DNA from: Parabacteroides sp. FAFU027 | GTDB lineage: Bacteria > Bacteroidota > Bacteroidia > Bacteroidales > UBA7332 | Reading direction: 5' to 3' | Assembly: GCF_022808675.1 (NCBI RefSeq) | Contig: NZ_JAKZKV010000007.1 | Span: forward strand, 1-64,000 | DNA length: 64,000 bases | In this document: piece after piece, positions 35,954-45,185 of the stretch | How positions within the stretch are numbered: the stretch's first letter is position 1 | Layout of the letters: the number at the start of each line of letters is the position of its first letter | Notes under the pieces: generated by a model | Databases searched by the model: none | Told to the model about the DNA's origin: nothing | What the model saw: the letters and a program-made list of their open reading frames with translations, nothing else | Translations under genes and position numbers: made by a program

Positions 35954-36688
35954 TTATTTGTACGAATAGGCACCGTCCACAGTGATAATTTCGCCGTTGA
36001 TGTATTTATTTTCAACCAACATCAGGTAGACATCAGTTAATTCTTCCGGTTCGCAAAAACGCCCCAAAGCAATCTTGGCATTAATATTAGCCTTGATTTT
36101 TGCGGGTTTCGTCTTCTGCCACTCTGTATCCACAAAACCGGGTGCCACAGCATTTACACGAATCCCTTTTGGAGCTAGGAATTTGACCAGGTTCTTTACC
36201 AATGCGTGAACGGTCGATTTGGTGACTCCATAGACAAGTGACACCGAATGGGGATGAATTCCCATCAATGATCCGGTGAAGACAACGGATGCACCGGGTT
36301 GCATTTGATCATATAATTTTTGAAGAAGGAAGACTGGGAAATGAACATTAGCATCAAAGACACGTTTCCACTCTTCCGGATTGATTTGATGAAAGTCAGT
36401 TCGGTCAGTCAGTCCGGCATTGAAAATCACAGAACCAATAGAAAGGCCATTATCAGATATATAATTACAAATAAGATCAATTGATGCCAAATCTGAAATA
36501 TCAGCCTGAAGGATATAAACCCGACTTGAAGGGAAAGCACTTGCGAGTTCATCCTTAACTTCGTTTGCACGCTGAATATCGGATCCATAGGTCAATAAAA
36601 CATCAAAGCCCTCACCCAACAATCGCTGAGCAACGGCTTTGCCTATTCCTTTTGTCCCACCTGTTATTAAAGCGGTTTGTTGATTCAT
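35954..36688 (-). CDS. Short-chain dehydrogenase/reductase (FabG-like)
   Basis: 244 residues with a classical SDR fold: TGGTKGIG at 9-16 for NAD(P), FNAGL near 90, a catalytic Ser in FTGSLMG near 137-143, YGVTK near 153-157 and VAPGFVDT near 180. It could reduce a 3-oxoacyl-ACP, but its place between a cytidylyltransferase (6 nt away) and a CDP-alcohol phosphotransferase suggests it makes or uses a polyol-type head group instead. That is inference from context. Confidence 0.85.
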   Translation of the reverse strand: MNQQTALITGGTKGIGKAVAQRLLGEGFDVLLTYGSDIQRANEVKDELASAFPSSRVYILQADISDLASIDLICNYISDNGLSIGSVIFNAGLTDRTDFHQINPEEWKRVFDANVHFPVFLLQKLYDQMQPGASVVFTGSLMGIHPHSVSLVYGVTKSTVHALVKNLVKFLAPKGIRVNAVAPGFVDTEWQKTKPAKIKANINAKIALGRFCEPEELTDVYLMLVENKYINGEIITVDGAYSYK

Positions 36689-36694
36689 TATCTC

Positions 36695-37153
36695 TTATTC
36701 TTCTTTGGGAATTATCGGTTTTGCTTCACGCTCAACGCGCAGACTCTGGTTATAGCTTTCGTAAATTGACTTTTTCAGGCTGGTAGAAGAAATACCGTTG
36801 CCATATGGGAAATAAAAAACATCCACACCTAAATCCTGCAGATAGTCGTATTTACCATACCAGTCATCCCCTACCACAAAAACATCAATGTGTAGTTTCT
36901 TCACAATCTCAGTGTGATCAAGGCTGTGCTGAGGTATAACAATATCGGGGCCTTTAAGTGCTTCAACAATTTGTAAACGCTCTGTAAAAGGAATAGCCGG
37001 TTTGGCCTTATATGAACAAACCAGCTCATCTGTACTGACACCAACAATCAATAAATCGCCCAAACCACGAGCGTAATTGATCATTTTCAGGTGATTGATA
37101 TGGAACATATCAAACGTTCCGGATGTATAAACTACGGTTTTTCCTTTAAACAT
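36695..37153 (-). CDS. TagD-like cytidylyltransferase
   Basis: 152 residues from the ATG at 37153; the longer TTG start overlaps a promoter-like TACTTTTG. Nucleotidyltransferase motifs: TSGTFDMFHINHL with the HxxH at H18 and H21 (HINH, where TagD-type enzymes usually have HxGH), and GISSTSLKKSI matching the ISSTxI motif. Probably activates a phospho-alcohol to a CDP derivative, which would be the donor for the downstream CDP-alcohol phosphotransferase. It is first in the cluster. Confidence 0.85.
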   Translation of the reverse strand: MFKGKTVVYTSGTFDMFHINHLKMINYARGLGDLLIVGVSTDELVCSYKAKPAIPFTERLQIVEALKGPDIVIPQHSLDHTEIVKKLHIDVFVVGDDWYGKYDYLQDLGVDVFYFPYGNGISSTSLKKSIYESYNQSLRVEREAKPIIPKEE

Positions 37154-37192
37154 ATTGTAAGCTTTCCGGCATTCTGCCTCTAAAATTTTCCG

Positions 37193-37200
37193 CAAAAGTA
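37193..37200 (-). promoter_or_regulatory. -7 box of the lipid cluster
   Basis: TACTTTTG on the minus strand, about 40 bases before the cytidylyltransferase ATG. Confidence 0.45.
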
Positions 37201-37270
37201 ATCATTAAATCCAAAGATTGTCCGAAAATGGATATTCTGTCCGTCTATAGCACTCTGAATTTGGGAAGTA

Positions 37271-38344
37271 TTAACGTGTAGCGGCTACATGAATGTTGAT
37301 TATCGAATTGGACGGATCATTGGATATAACACTTACCAATTCATTCACACCACTTTTGGCTTTACCCGGAATAAGAGCAATCTGCAACTGAATAGATTTC
37401 CCCGGAGCAACACTGACACGGTCAGCCCTTACCTGTAACAGGCTGGAATTAGCTTTTATTTTACGGATATGAAGCGTGCTTTTTCCTGCATTTTTCAAAG
37501 TAATAACTTCTGTCTTTTTGTCGCTAAGATTAATTTTGCCAAAATTTACGTTTGTAGAACTGGCTTCAATGCGGGGCGCATTTTCACGTTGCTGAGGAGT
37601 TAAAACGGAAAAATCTTCCACGATATTAGCCGAAACTGTAATCTTGCGATCACTGGCGATTTTTGACTCATTATTCTGGAGAATAAAAATATCATCAAGA
37701 CGAGTTCCCCAATCTTTCACAGCACCTTTGTAGGTTACAACGATTTCTCCTTTTCCTGAAGCCGGAACAACAGCAGGAGAAGCAACTACAGTCAAATGTG
37801 ACGGAACACGGCTAAAATGCAAAGACAGCGGGTTTTTCCCGCTGTTGTAAATTGCAATTTTGTCAGTTTTGGTTCCGGTTTTCTGAATGTCATAAAACGA
37901 AAGGTTTATTTTACCAAGCTTCAAGTCACCAAAAGATACCGGATATTGGTCTTCGATACTTGCTGTTTTGGGTAAAACGTTTCCTTTGATGTTCAGTATG
38001 ACAGTACCTTCTTTTGTGTTGCAATACACTGTGATGGTTTTGCTAAACTGTCCGGGACGGCCTTTGGCTGCATAAGTTGCTTTTACAAATCCCGTTTTGC
38101 CCGGAGCAATTGGCTCTTTACTCCAATCAGGAGTAGTACAACCACACGATGCCTGCACTCGACTGATTACCAATGGGGCATCACCTTTGTTGGTAAAAAT
38201 GAACTCACAGGTTACACTCCCGTCATCTTCCTTGATGGTTCCAAAATCATGCGATTTGTCTTTGAAATCAATCACTGGCCCACTCTGAGCGAAAGCTGAA
38301 ATTGCAGCTAACATAACTAGTGCTGCGAAAAACACTTTTTTCAT
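37271..38344 (-). CDS. DUF1573 secreted protein, 357 aa
   Basis: Signal peptide residues 1-19 (ends AFAQ). A DUF1573 domain follows (FKDKSHDFGTIKEDDGSV ... VQASCGCTTPDWSKEPIAPG). A second HYDIN/ASPM-like Ig segment starts near residue 262 (EASSTNVNFGKINLSDKK) and ends ELVSVISNDPSN. It is an envelope protein of unknown role, common in Bacteroidetes. A TACATTTG box at 38395-38402 gives a leader of about 45 nt. It stands between the lipid cluster and the macroglobulin-like gene. Confidence 0.88.
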   Translation of the reverse strand: MKKVFFAALVMLAAISAFAQSGPVIDFKDKSHDFGTIKEDDGSVTCEFIFTNKGDAPLVISRVQASCGCTTPDWSKEPIAPGKTGFVKATYAAKGRPGQFSKTITVYCNTKEGTVILNIKGNVLPKTASIEDQYPVSFGDLKLGKINLSFYDIQKTGTKTDKIAIYNSGKNPLSLHFSRVPSHLTVVASPAVVPASGKGEIVVTYKGAVKDWGTRLDDIFILQNNESKIASDRKITVSANIVEDFSVLTPQQRENAPRIEASSTNVNFGKINLSDKKTEVITLKNAGKSTLHIRKIKANSSLLQVRADRVSVAPGKSIQLQIALIPGKAKSGVNELVSVISNDPSNSIINIHVAATR

Positions 38345-38394
38345 AACTCCACTTTTTTATTTAGATGAATAAATCATGATACAGAATATCCCTG

Positions 38395-38402
38395 CAAATG
38401 TA
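38395..38402 (-). promoter_or_regulatory. -7 box of the DUF1573 gene
   Basis: TACATTTG on the minus strand; an upstream TTCG 18 bp away is a weak -33 match. Confidence 0.45.
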
Positions 38403-38439
38403 TTAAAATAAGGGTAAATGCGAATCCCTTACAGCCTTT

Positions 38440-41400
38440 TTATGGCTTAACAGACAAAGATTCTCCGACAGAATGCGCAACAAACTCCGGTGCATATAAG
38501 CATTGTAATGATGCAACGCCTGCGGTATAGCTCCCGGCCCGGTTGACCCACAATGAGTACTCAATCACATAAGTTCCCTTATTAAGTTGTGGGAAAAAGA
38601 ACTGGGTGGAAGCGTCCTTTGTTTCCTGATAATAGCAAACGGCATCTTTCCAACGGCATCCCGAAAGTTGTTCCACCGGCTCAAGGCAAGCTGCCCGATT
38701 ATCTTTTAAATGAACAAAATCCAGATCCCGATCTGATTTTAGAACCAGTCTTACGATAACCTTATCGCCTACTCTAAGAGGCATTTCCGGTGTAACCGGC
38801 TGTGATTGCTTCTGATTACCAGTTAGGGCCTCACGATACAATGTTTTGGAAACGGATAAAGCACCTTTTTGAGCCTTGATTTTATCCATATCTTCAAAAT
38901 ATTGCCGATAAATGGCTCCCCAGGTTATCCCCGGACTTGTCTTGGTGAAAACGATTTCCCGATTCGATTTATTGAAATCCGAAACAGGAATTTCCGCCTT
39001 GTATTCAAACGTTGGAGAATCGTCATTTGTTTTCAGAACAACATTATCCCCGACTTTTACTGAAACTTTACCGGTTGCAGCGAGTAACTCGCTGTCTCTC
39101 TTGAGTAAAGCATACACGGCATCGACGGTTTCAGGCAACGAATTCCATTGTTCAGTCTGTTTTTGCTTCAATAGCCATATTTGCATTTTCTTCAAAATTG
39201 GAGCTTCTGTTCCCATCAACTCAAAGGCATCCATAATTTGGGTATGAACGGTTATTGCTGTTCGCCCCCATCGGTGGTCAGGTGTCAAAGAAGGGAAATA
39301 GTACCCAAACTCCGGTGATTCGCTGCCGAATTCTTTGATGGATTTTAGAATATTTGTCGCCACTGACTGATTTTGCAGACGCTTCATCAGGATTAAGGTC
39401 AGTGCTTTTTCCTGTAATGACTTTTCAACCCAATGTTGCTCTGCCAGTGTCTGATAGAATTGATAAGCTTCTTTTTCCTTAGCACTCATTTCTATATTGG
39501 GAAATGCGGCACGCAAAACCAACGTCTGTAAATCTGACAGAGACAGCACTGCAGTCTGGGACCAATTTGAATTGTACTTCTTCAAATCCTCATAAGTTTT
39601 GAGCAAGTCGGCATCCAGATAGTGGACTGCCTTTTCAAGTATTGGTTTAATTTCCGGATTATTTTCTGTTGCGCCCAACGATGAAAGTTTCGAAAGACTG
39701 GATAGTACAAAGCGAGTCAGATAAGCACTTCCAGCCATTTGCGGATACCAGGAAAAAGAACCATCATTGTTTTGTAATTGTGTAATTCGGGTCAGCGCCT
39801 TATCTGTAAGTGTTTTTGACCGGTTGGAATTAAGCAGTTCGCTTAATCTCTGTTTGTGTTGCGTTTCCCCTACAGCCTGATTGACCCACGGAGTTTCCTG
39901 TATCAGGACGGATTTCAGCTCTTCATTTTTCTCCAGTTTGGAACGGAAGGCTTCCTGCGCATTTGTTGACAACGATGCGGTCTTGAAGTAATTCTGTATG
40001 CCCGGATTTGAGGCTACAATGTGTGTTGCCAATGAATTGGCATACAAAGCCGTTACCCAGGAAACGAGGTCTTCAGAGGTCGGTTCTGCCACTACGGGTA
40101 AAGCATGAACAGCATACCAGGCCGGATTGGAAACCAACTCAAGAGTAATCCGGTAATCGGTCTGTGAAGGTGAACCTTGGGGTAATGAAATCTTTTTATC
40201 TCCCGTCCATCCGAGATTCAAAGGAACTGCTTCCGTGACTAACTGACGTTTGGTCAGTACTGGTAGAATCTGTTCTTCACCATCGCTAAACTGACCGGAT
40301 TCGGCTATAAAACGACACCCCAATAATTCAGCGTCAGAAGGAATATCCAGATTCCATGCGACCGATGTATTACCGTCAGTCGGAAGCTGATAAGGCAGAG
40401 GATTCAGGCTGATATTAGTCAGAATCTTTCCCGTAAACGGATTGAAAATCTCGACTTTGGCAATTCCGGAAATAGCCTTATCGGAGAGATTTGAGATTTT
40501 GGCAGTCAACACCACTTTATCACCCTGACGCACGAAGCGCGGCATATAGGATTCAATCATTAAATCTTTCCTGACGGAAATGGTATCCAACAGCTGATAA
40601 GTCCGCATATCCTTAGTGTGGGCCCTTCCGATAAATTTCCAATCTGAAAGATTATCCGGTACAGTAAAGCTGACCACAGCATCTCCGTCTTTGTTCGTTT
40701 TGAGCTGCGGATAGAAGAAGGCTGTTTCTCCAAAGTTTTTGCGAATTGTAACAGGTTTCTGGTTTTGTTCGAGTGTTATTTTTTTTGTGGAAATTTGCTG
40801 CACTCCGGTTATTGCCACTTTTGTTTCATTAAGCACCATAAATGGTTCAGAAATATCATCTGTCCCTTTGTCAAAATTGACAGCACCAACGGCCGCCTTT
40901 GCCTCCATTACCCCCGCCCTTAATGACCTGTTTCTGTAGGAATTGATATCCAGATTTAATCGGTCAAAGTCAAATTCGCGGGATTTGTACTGTTTCCCGT
41001 CAAAATTCAGCCAACCGGTTTCATTATTAAATCCTCTTCCTTCGGAATACCAGGGACTCAACGCATGAGTTGTAAACGTAGGAAGATTAAACACCGGATT
41101 AAAAGGTCTGATTTGGTCTAATGACAGGTCATACATCTCCGCCAGCACTTCTGCTTTTAAGGGATAATCCTCCCGGTCACGAACAGTTAGTTTCCACTCT
41201 TCCTTTTGTCCGGGTGTGGTTTTATCGCGGAAAGAGCTCCAACGCATAGAGATTTTACGATCGGGTTCGGCCTGTTTCACATCGACGGATTCATGGAAGA
41301 AATGCCCGTTCTTGAAATAACTGAATTGCACGGTAATGGATTTCCCATAGCTTGAAAGATACTGCACAACTACCCTTCTTACATTGTTGTTGAGTTTCAA

Positions 41401-44217
41401 CCGTTTCCGGTCAACCAATGATTTATTGTCATAGACTTCAAAAAGAACGTCGGCATCTGCCGATGAACCGAACAGCATCACGGCTCCTTCGCCAACACGA
41501 CATTCGGTGACGGATTTGTACAACCAGACGTAAGCCGTCTTTGGCATCTCCTTTTCATAAAAATGGAAAAGGGTAAAGCGACGTTCTTCCTTGATTATTC
41601 GTCCTTGTTCGTCCTTTGTTTCGGCAACAATCAGATATTCACCGGAAGTCAATGCATTCCAACGGTCGGTATTAATCGGTTTATTGGCTTCAAATTCGGC
41701 TTCCAGTCGTGGTTTCTTTTCGCGCACCAACTTCTGATTGTCATCTATTTCCTGCAAAGTCTGATTTTCATACCGGTAAAGCCGGTAGCTGCCTTTTGCT
41801 GTAACCGGCATTCCACTGAGATTATTCGCCCGAATGATTATTTTAGGCAAATGCTCCCGATCCACATCCTGCGGCATTTCAAAATCAAGTGCCATTGAAA
41901 CATTGCCAACCGGAACAGACAGGTCTGCTTGCTGTGTTTCTCCGGTTTTATCCGTCAATGAGGCTTCAACATTGAAATTGTAAGCCAGCCAGGGATAAGC
42001 AGAGCTATTAGGATCTTTTTCTGCCTGAAAAGAAATCGTAAACTGGCCGTTCGCATCCGTTTTAGCAGTTCCCGTAGCGATTATTTTTTCGATCCGGCTT
42101 CCCCAGCGGCAGAACCAGTGCATCCTTCGGGTTACCTTATATTTCACGACCTGGCCGTCCATCTTCACGCCGGAGAAGGTTTGTGCATTTCCCTTGACGG
42201 TAATGTTATCTCCAAACTGGTACGTTTTGTCTGACTGCTTCAACTCAATTTTGAACTTCGGCAGTTTGTATTCTGCTACGGAGAAGGAGTAATTTGCATT
42301 AGCCGTAGATATAGAAAACTCCCCGTTTAGGGTTTGTTTGGGTAAAATAAAACTGCCGGCAAATGAGCCAAATTCATTTGAAACCAGTTCTTTTTTATCT
42401 ATTTCCCTACCATTCGCATCTTTGAGTAAAACGGTTACTGCCCTTTGCTCGATGGCCTCCGTCCCACGCTCCAACGAACTCCGGTAAACATATCCTTTGA
42501 AATAAACCGTCTGTCCGGGACGGTAAACGATGCGGTCTGTGAATAGTTGCTCGATGTCAGCACCCGTTGCCGTTGTCAAGGGTTCACCGGAATAGGGTAA
42601 ATAGGAAATGGGGGAATAAACATCATCGCCATCCACGACCTGATAGGCGTTGGCTGATTTTGATTTATCCACAGTAAAAAGTCCGTGCGCCTGTGTTTTA
42701 CCTCTTCCGACTTCCGCAAATTGGTCGGGATAATTCCTTTTGTATAGAATTACTGTGGTGTTGGTCAAAGGGTCGCCACTTTTAAAATCAGCAGCCAGCA
42801 CCTCTACAACACCTCCGGCAGACCGGCTAACTGCAGCTATTTTACTTACACTGAAATGTTCAGACCCGTTGTTTTTGACCTCTTTGCCCGATACAGCTGA
42901 ACTTTCTAACCGGTAATTACCGATTTGAGAAACAGAAATTTCCACTACGGTATCTTTTTCCAGATATGGTTTCGGATTGGAGAGTGATAGTTTTTGTTCC
43001 AATACCATTTTCTCCGGATATTTACTCTTTGTCTGGATGATTTCCGCCATCATTGGAGCATCCACCCGATAAATGCGGAAGGAAAGCTGGTCAAGATTCC
43101 GGTAGTGGATTTTGACTTTAGCCTTTTGACCGGGATAAAGCTGCGACGGCATGGAAAAATGGGCGAACGGTAACAGAATCTGTTCTTTCAGGGATTGAAT
43201 CTGTCCGATTCGGTCGTAATTGGGATAAAGACGAATCGCCTCATTGCAAATCTGAAGCACCTTTTCATAATTGCGGATTTTAGTAGAGTTGTCTGGTTCA
43301 ACCTCTGAATTATCTTCATTCAGGGGAATAATATCATTGTCATTTTCAAGATAAAATTCAGCCAAAGCAAGGTCAACCTCCACCGAAATTGGCGAATTCC
43401 TATATTTCTTTTGCAATGCTAATAATGCTTGTTCGTACTGGTTATCTGAAACTTCGCGGCCTTTGCAGAATGATAATCGCTGCAATTCAGCCATCAGGTA
43501 GGCATCCCCGTTTCCTTTTTGGGTATTTATGTTCTTCAAATCATTCAAAGCCGAAATTGCAATTGACCGGTATTCATCGAAGTCATTTTCCTGTAGCAAC
43601 TCCACTGCCCGGTAAACGAGTAAATCGTACATGGAAGGACGTAACCGCGGAGAATCTTTGCCTTTATCCAATACCAGAGCGTATTTCTCAGTCGGAACAG
43701 TAGAGAGGGTCGATTGATTTTGCAAAGATTGTTTGATGTGGCTGACTATGACATCGATATACCGGGCAGAAGTCCAGGAAGACATATCATCAGAATTATC
43801 GGAAGCAATAGCAGTCCGTTGTCTGATGACCCACCACTCACGCCGGTAACTCTGGTGATAAAGTTCAGCCAGAGCGGAGTGAAGAAGACTTTTAAAAACT
43901 GGTTCCTGATTTTCCTCCAACATTCCTTCCATTTCCCTAAACAGATATTTCACACTATCCGGGGCAATCGTTTGTTGTAGCCCGGCTATCAGGACCAACG
44001 ACTTCAATATGGCCGGACCGTTTTTATCAGACTTTGCCTGAGCTAAAACAGCCCGGCTTTCTTTTAATGCACTCTTAGGCAACCCCTCTTTTTGCGCTTT
44101 TTCGATTTTGGTCCAATAAGGTTGGTATTTGTCATTTACCGAAGAGTTCTGCGCATTCAGGGCGAAAATGCCACAGAGAATCATTGTCCAAAATAAAAGT
44201 TTTGTTTTCATATTCAT
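38440..44217 (-). CDS. Alpha-2-macroglobulin-like protein, 1925 aa, degenerate thioester site
   Basis: A signal peptide (ends ALNAQ) is followed by helical N-terminal repeats (about 25-350), then MG2-type segments (TDRIVYRPGQTVYFKGYVYR near 560), the bait/A2M core (KKITLEQNQKPV ... FPDN-like VPDNLSDWKFIGRAHT near 1205) and an alpha/alpha toroid (about 1370-1650). Bacterial macroglobulins normally carry a C-x-E-Q thioester in the context before YANSLA. Here the aligned site reads TSED (residues 1380-1383), so no thioester can form. Probably an envelope protease-trapping or structural protein without covalent capture. The usual pbpC partner is absent. Confidence 0.9.
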   Translation of the reverse strand: MNMKTKLLFWTMILCGIFALNAQNSSVNDKYQPYWTKIEKAQKEGLPKSALKESRAVLAQAKSDKNGPAILKSLVLIAGLQQTIAPDSVKYLFREMEGMLEENQEPVFKSLLHSALAELYHQSYRREWWVIRQRTAIASDNSDDMSSWTSARYIDVIVSHIKQSLQNQSTLSTVPTEKYALVLDKGKDSPRLRPSMYDLLVYRAVELLQENDFDEYRSIAISALNDLKNINTQKGNGDAYLMAELQRLSFCKGREVSDNQYEQALLALQKKYRNSPISVEVDLALAEFYLENDNDIIPLNEDNSEVEPDNSTKIRNYEKVLQICNEAIRLYPNYDRIGQIQSLKEQILLPFAHFSMPSQLYPGQKAKVKIHYRNLDQLSFRIYRVDAPMMAEIIQTKSKYPEKMVLEQKLSLSNPKPYLEKDTVVEISVSQIGNYRLESSAVSGKEVKNNGSEHFSVSKIAAVSRSAGGVVEVLAADFKSGDPLTNTTVILYKRNYPDQFAEVGRGKTQAHGLFTVDKSKSANAYQVVDGDDVYSPISYLPYSGEPLTTATGADIEQLFTDRIVYRPGQTVYFKGYVYRSSLERGTEAIEQRAVTVLLKDANGREIDKKELVSNEFGSFAGSFILPKQTLNGEFSISTANANYSFSVAEYKLPKFKIELKQSDKTYQFGDNITVKGNAQTFSGVKMDGQVVKYKVTRRMHWFCRWGSRIEKIIATGTAKTDANGQFTISFQAEKDPNSSAYPWLAYNFNVEASLTDKTGETQQADLSVPVGNVSMALDFEMPQDVDREHLPKIIIRANNLSGMPVTAKGSYRLYRYENQTLQEIDDNQKLVREKKPRLEAEFEANKPINTDRWNALTSGEYLIVAETKDEQGRIIKEERRFTLFHFYEKEMPKTAYVWLYKSVTECRVGEGAVMLFGSSADADVLFEVYDNKSLVDRKRLKLNNNVRRVVVQYLSSYGKSITVQFSYFKNGHFFHESVDVKQAEPDRKISMRWSSFRDKTTPGQKEEWKLTVRDREDYPLKAEVLAEMYDLSLDQIRPFNPVFNLPTFTTHALSPWYSEGRGFNNETGWLNFDGKQYKSREFDFDRLNLDINSYRNRSLRAGVMEAKAAVGAVNFDKGTDDISEPFMVLNETKVAITGVQQISTKKITLEQNQKPVTIRKNFGETAFFYPQLKTNKDGDAVVSFTVPDNLSDWKFIGRAHTKDMRTYQLLDTISVRKDLMIESYMPRFVRQGDKVVLTAKISNLSDKAISGIAKVEIFNPFTGKILTNISLNPLPYQLPTDGNTSVAWNLDIPSDAELLGCRFIAESGQFSDGEEQILPVLTKRQLVTEAVPLNLGWTGDKKISLPQGSPSQTDYRITLELVSNPAWYAVHALPVVAEPTSEDLVSWVTALYANSLATHIVASNPGIQNYFKTASLSTNAQEAFRSKLEKNEELKSVLIQETPWVNQAVGETQHKQRLSELLNSNRSKTLTDKALTRITQLQNNDGSFSWYPQMAGSAYLTRFVLSSLSKLSSLGATENNPEIKPILEKAVHYLDADLLKTYEDLKKYNSNWSQTAVLSLSDLQTLVLRAAFPNIEMSAKEKEAYQFYQTLAEQHWVEKSLQEKALTLILMKRLQNQSVATNILKSIKEFGSESPEFGYYFPSLTPDHRWGRTAITVHTQIMDAFELMGTEAPILKKMQIWLLKQKQTEQWNSLPETVDAVYALLKRDSELLAATGKVSVKVGDNVVLKTNDDSPTFEYKAEIPVSDFNKSNREIVFTKTSPGITWGAIYRQYFEDMDKIKAQKGALSVSKTLYREALTGNQKQSQPVTPEMPLRVGDKVIVRLVLKSDRDLDFVHLKDNRAACLEPVEQLSGCRWKDAVCYYQETKDASTQFFFPQLNKGTYVIEYSLWVNRAGSYTAGVASLQCLYAPEFVAHSVGESLSVKP

Positions 44218-44312
44218 GTAGGATTTATATCACGGCTTCTGTTTTTCTAACGGAAATATACTCAAAACATTCTTCTCCATGAGCAAAATAAGGTCTTATA
44301 AATTAACCTTAG

Positions 44313-44343
44313 TTTGCAGTGTACTGATTTATAACTACCTTTG
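44313..44343 (+). promoter_or_regulatory. Promoter of the acetate-type transporter gene
   Basis: TTTG (44313-44316), 19 bp, TACCTTTG (44336-44343): an ideal Bacteroidetes-type promoter, 30 bases before the ATG. Confidence 0.75.
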
Positions 44344-44373
44344 CGCCCGCAAATTATAAACTAAAATCTTTTT

Positions 44374-44976
44374 ATGCACGAACAAGGCAAGTACATTAGA
44401 ATTGAAGTGGCCGACCCCACCCCGCTGGGATTGACCGGCCTTGCTATGGTTACCCTGGTAGCCGCATCTCAAAAACTGGGCTGGACTGAAGGCCTTTCCA
44501 TGGTGATTCCATGGGCTATCTTCCTGGGTGGTTTCGCTCAGTTGATGGCATGTGTTTATGACTTTAAACACAACAACCTTTTTGGTTCTACCGCTTTTGG
44601 TATCTACGGATTTTTCTGGTTGTCAGTCGGAACCGCATGGTTGATTAAACTGGGCGTTTTCGGAGCTGCTCTGGCACAAACTGTAGATGTTCACCAACTC
44701 GGTTTTGCATTTCTGGGTTACCTGATTATCTCACTCTTTATTACGGTGGCTTCGTTCCGCACAAATAAAGTACTGATTGCAATCATGGTACTGATTGATG
44801 TGCTTTTCCTTGGCCTGATGATGAGCTCTTTCGAAATGGGCGAAATCTGGCACACCATCGCTGCATGGTCAGAGTTGTTTATCTCTCTGTTAGGCTTCTA
44901 CGGAGCCGGAGCTAACCTGCTCAACAAATTCTACGGTCGCGTAATGCTTCCTGTAGGTTCTCCAATCATGAAATAA
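44374..44976 (+). CDS. Acetate uptake transporter, GPR1/FUN34/YaaH (SatP) family
   Basis: 200 residues, six membrane segments. The family motif NPxPLGL appears as DPTPLGLTGLA near residues 14-24, and the second segment ends FLGGFAQLMACVYDF, as expected for this family. It moves acetate or succinate with protons in characterised members. Single gene with a strong promoter and its own terminator, divergent from the macroglobulin gene. Confidence 0.92.
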   Translation: MHEQGKYIRIEVADPTPLGLTGLAMVTLVAASQKLGWTEGLSMVIPWAIFLGGFAQLMACVYDFKHNNLFGSTAFGIYGFFWLSVGTAWLIKLGVFGAALAQTVDVHQLGFAFLGYLIISLFITVASFRTNKVLIAIMVLIDVLFLGLMMSSFEMGEIWHTIAAWSELFISLLGFYGAGANLLNKFYGRVMLPVGSPIMK

Positions 44977-45026
44977 TTTAGTGGTAAACGAAGCTCATTC
45001 GTACACCTCTAAAAAACAATTAATCC

Positions 45027-45061
45027 GGTGATTTTGTGCGCTTCACAAATCACCAGATTTT
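45027..45061 (+). terminator. Terminator after the transporter gene
   Basis: GGTGATTTTGTG / CACAAATCACC stem with a single-base bulge, then AGATTTTTTTTG. Confidence 0.75.
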
Positions 45062-45080
45062 TTTGTTTCCCACTGACTCT

Positions 45081-45113
45081 AACTTTTCCAAAGTTTTGAA
45101 CTTTGGAAAAGTT
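45081..45113. repeat. AACTTTTCCAAAGTT palindrome with TTG loop
   Basis: Fifteen-base perfect arms (45081-45095, 45099-45113) and a TTG loop. Same architecture as the AACCTGACAGG family but different arm sequence; a degenerate copy is at 48255-48286. Confidence 0.7.
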
Positions 45114-45185
45114 TAACCATCACCGCCGTTAGTAAAAAGTTTTCGCTATCTTGCATTCCGTTAAACCACCAGACAATTATGCCTT

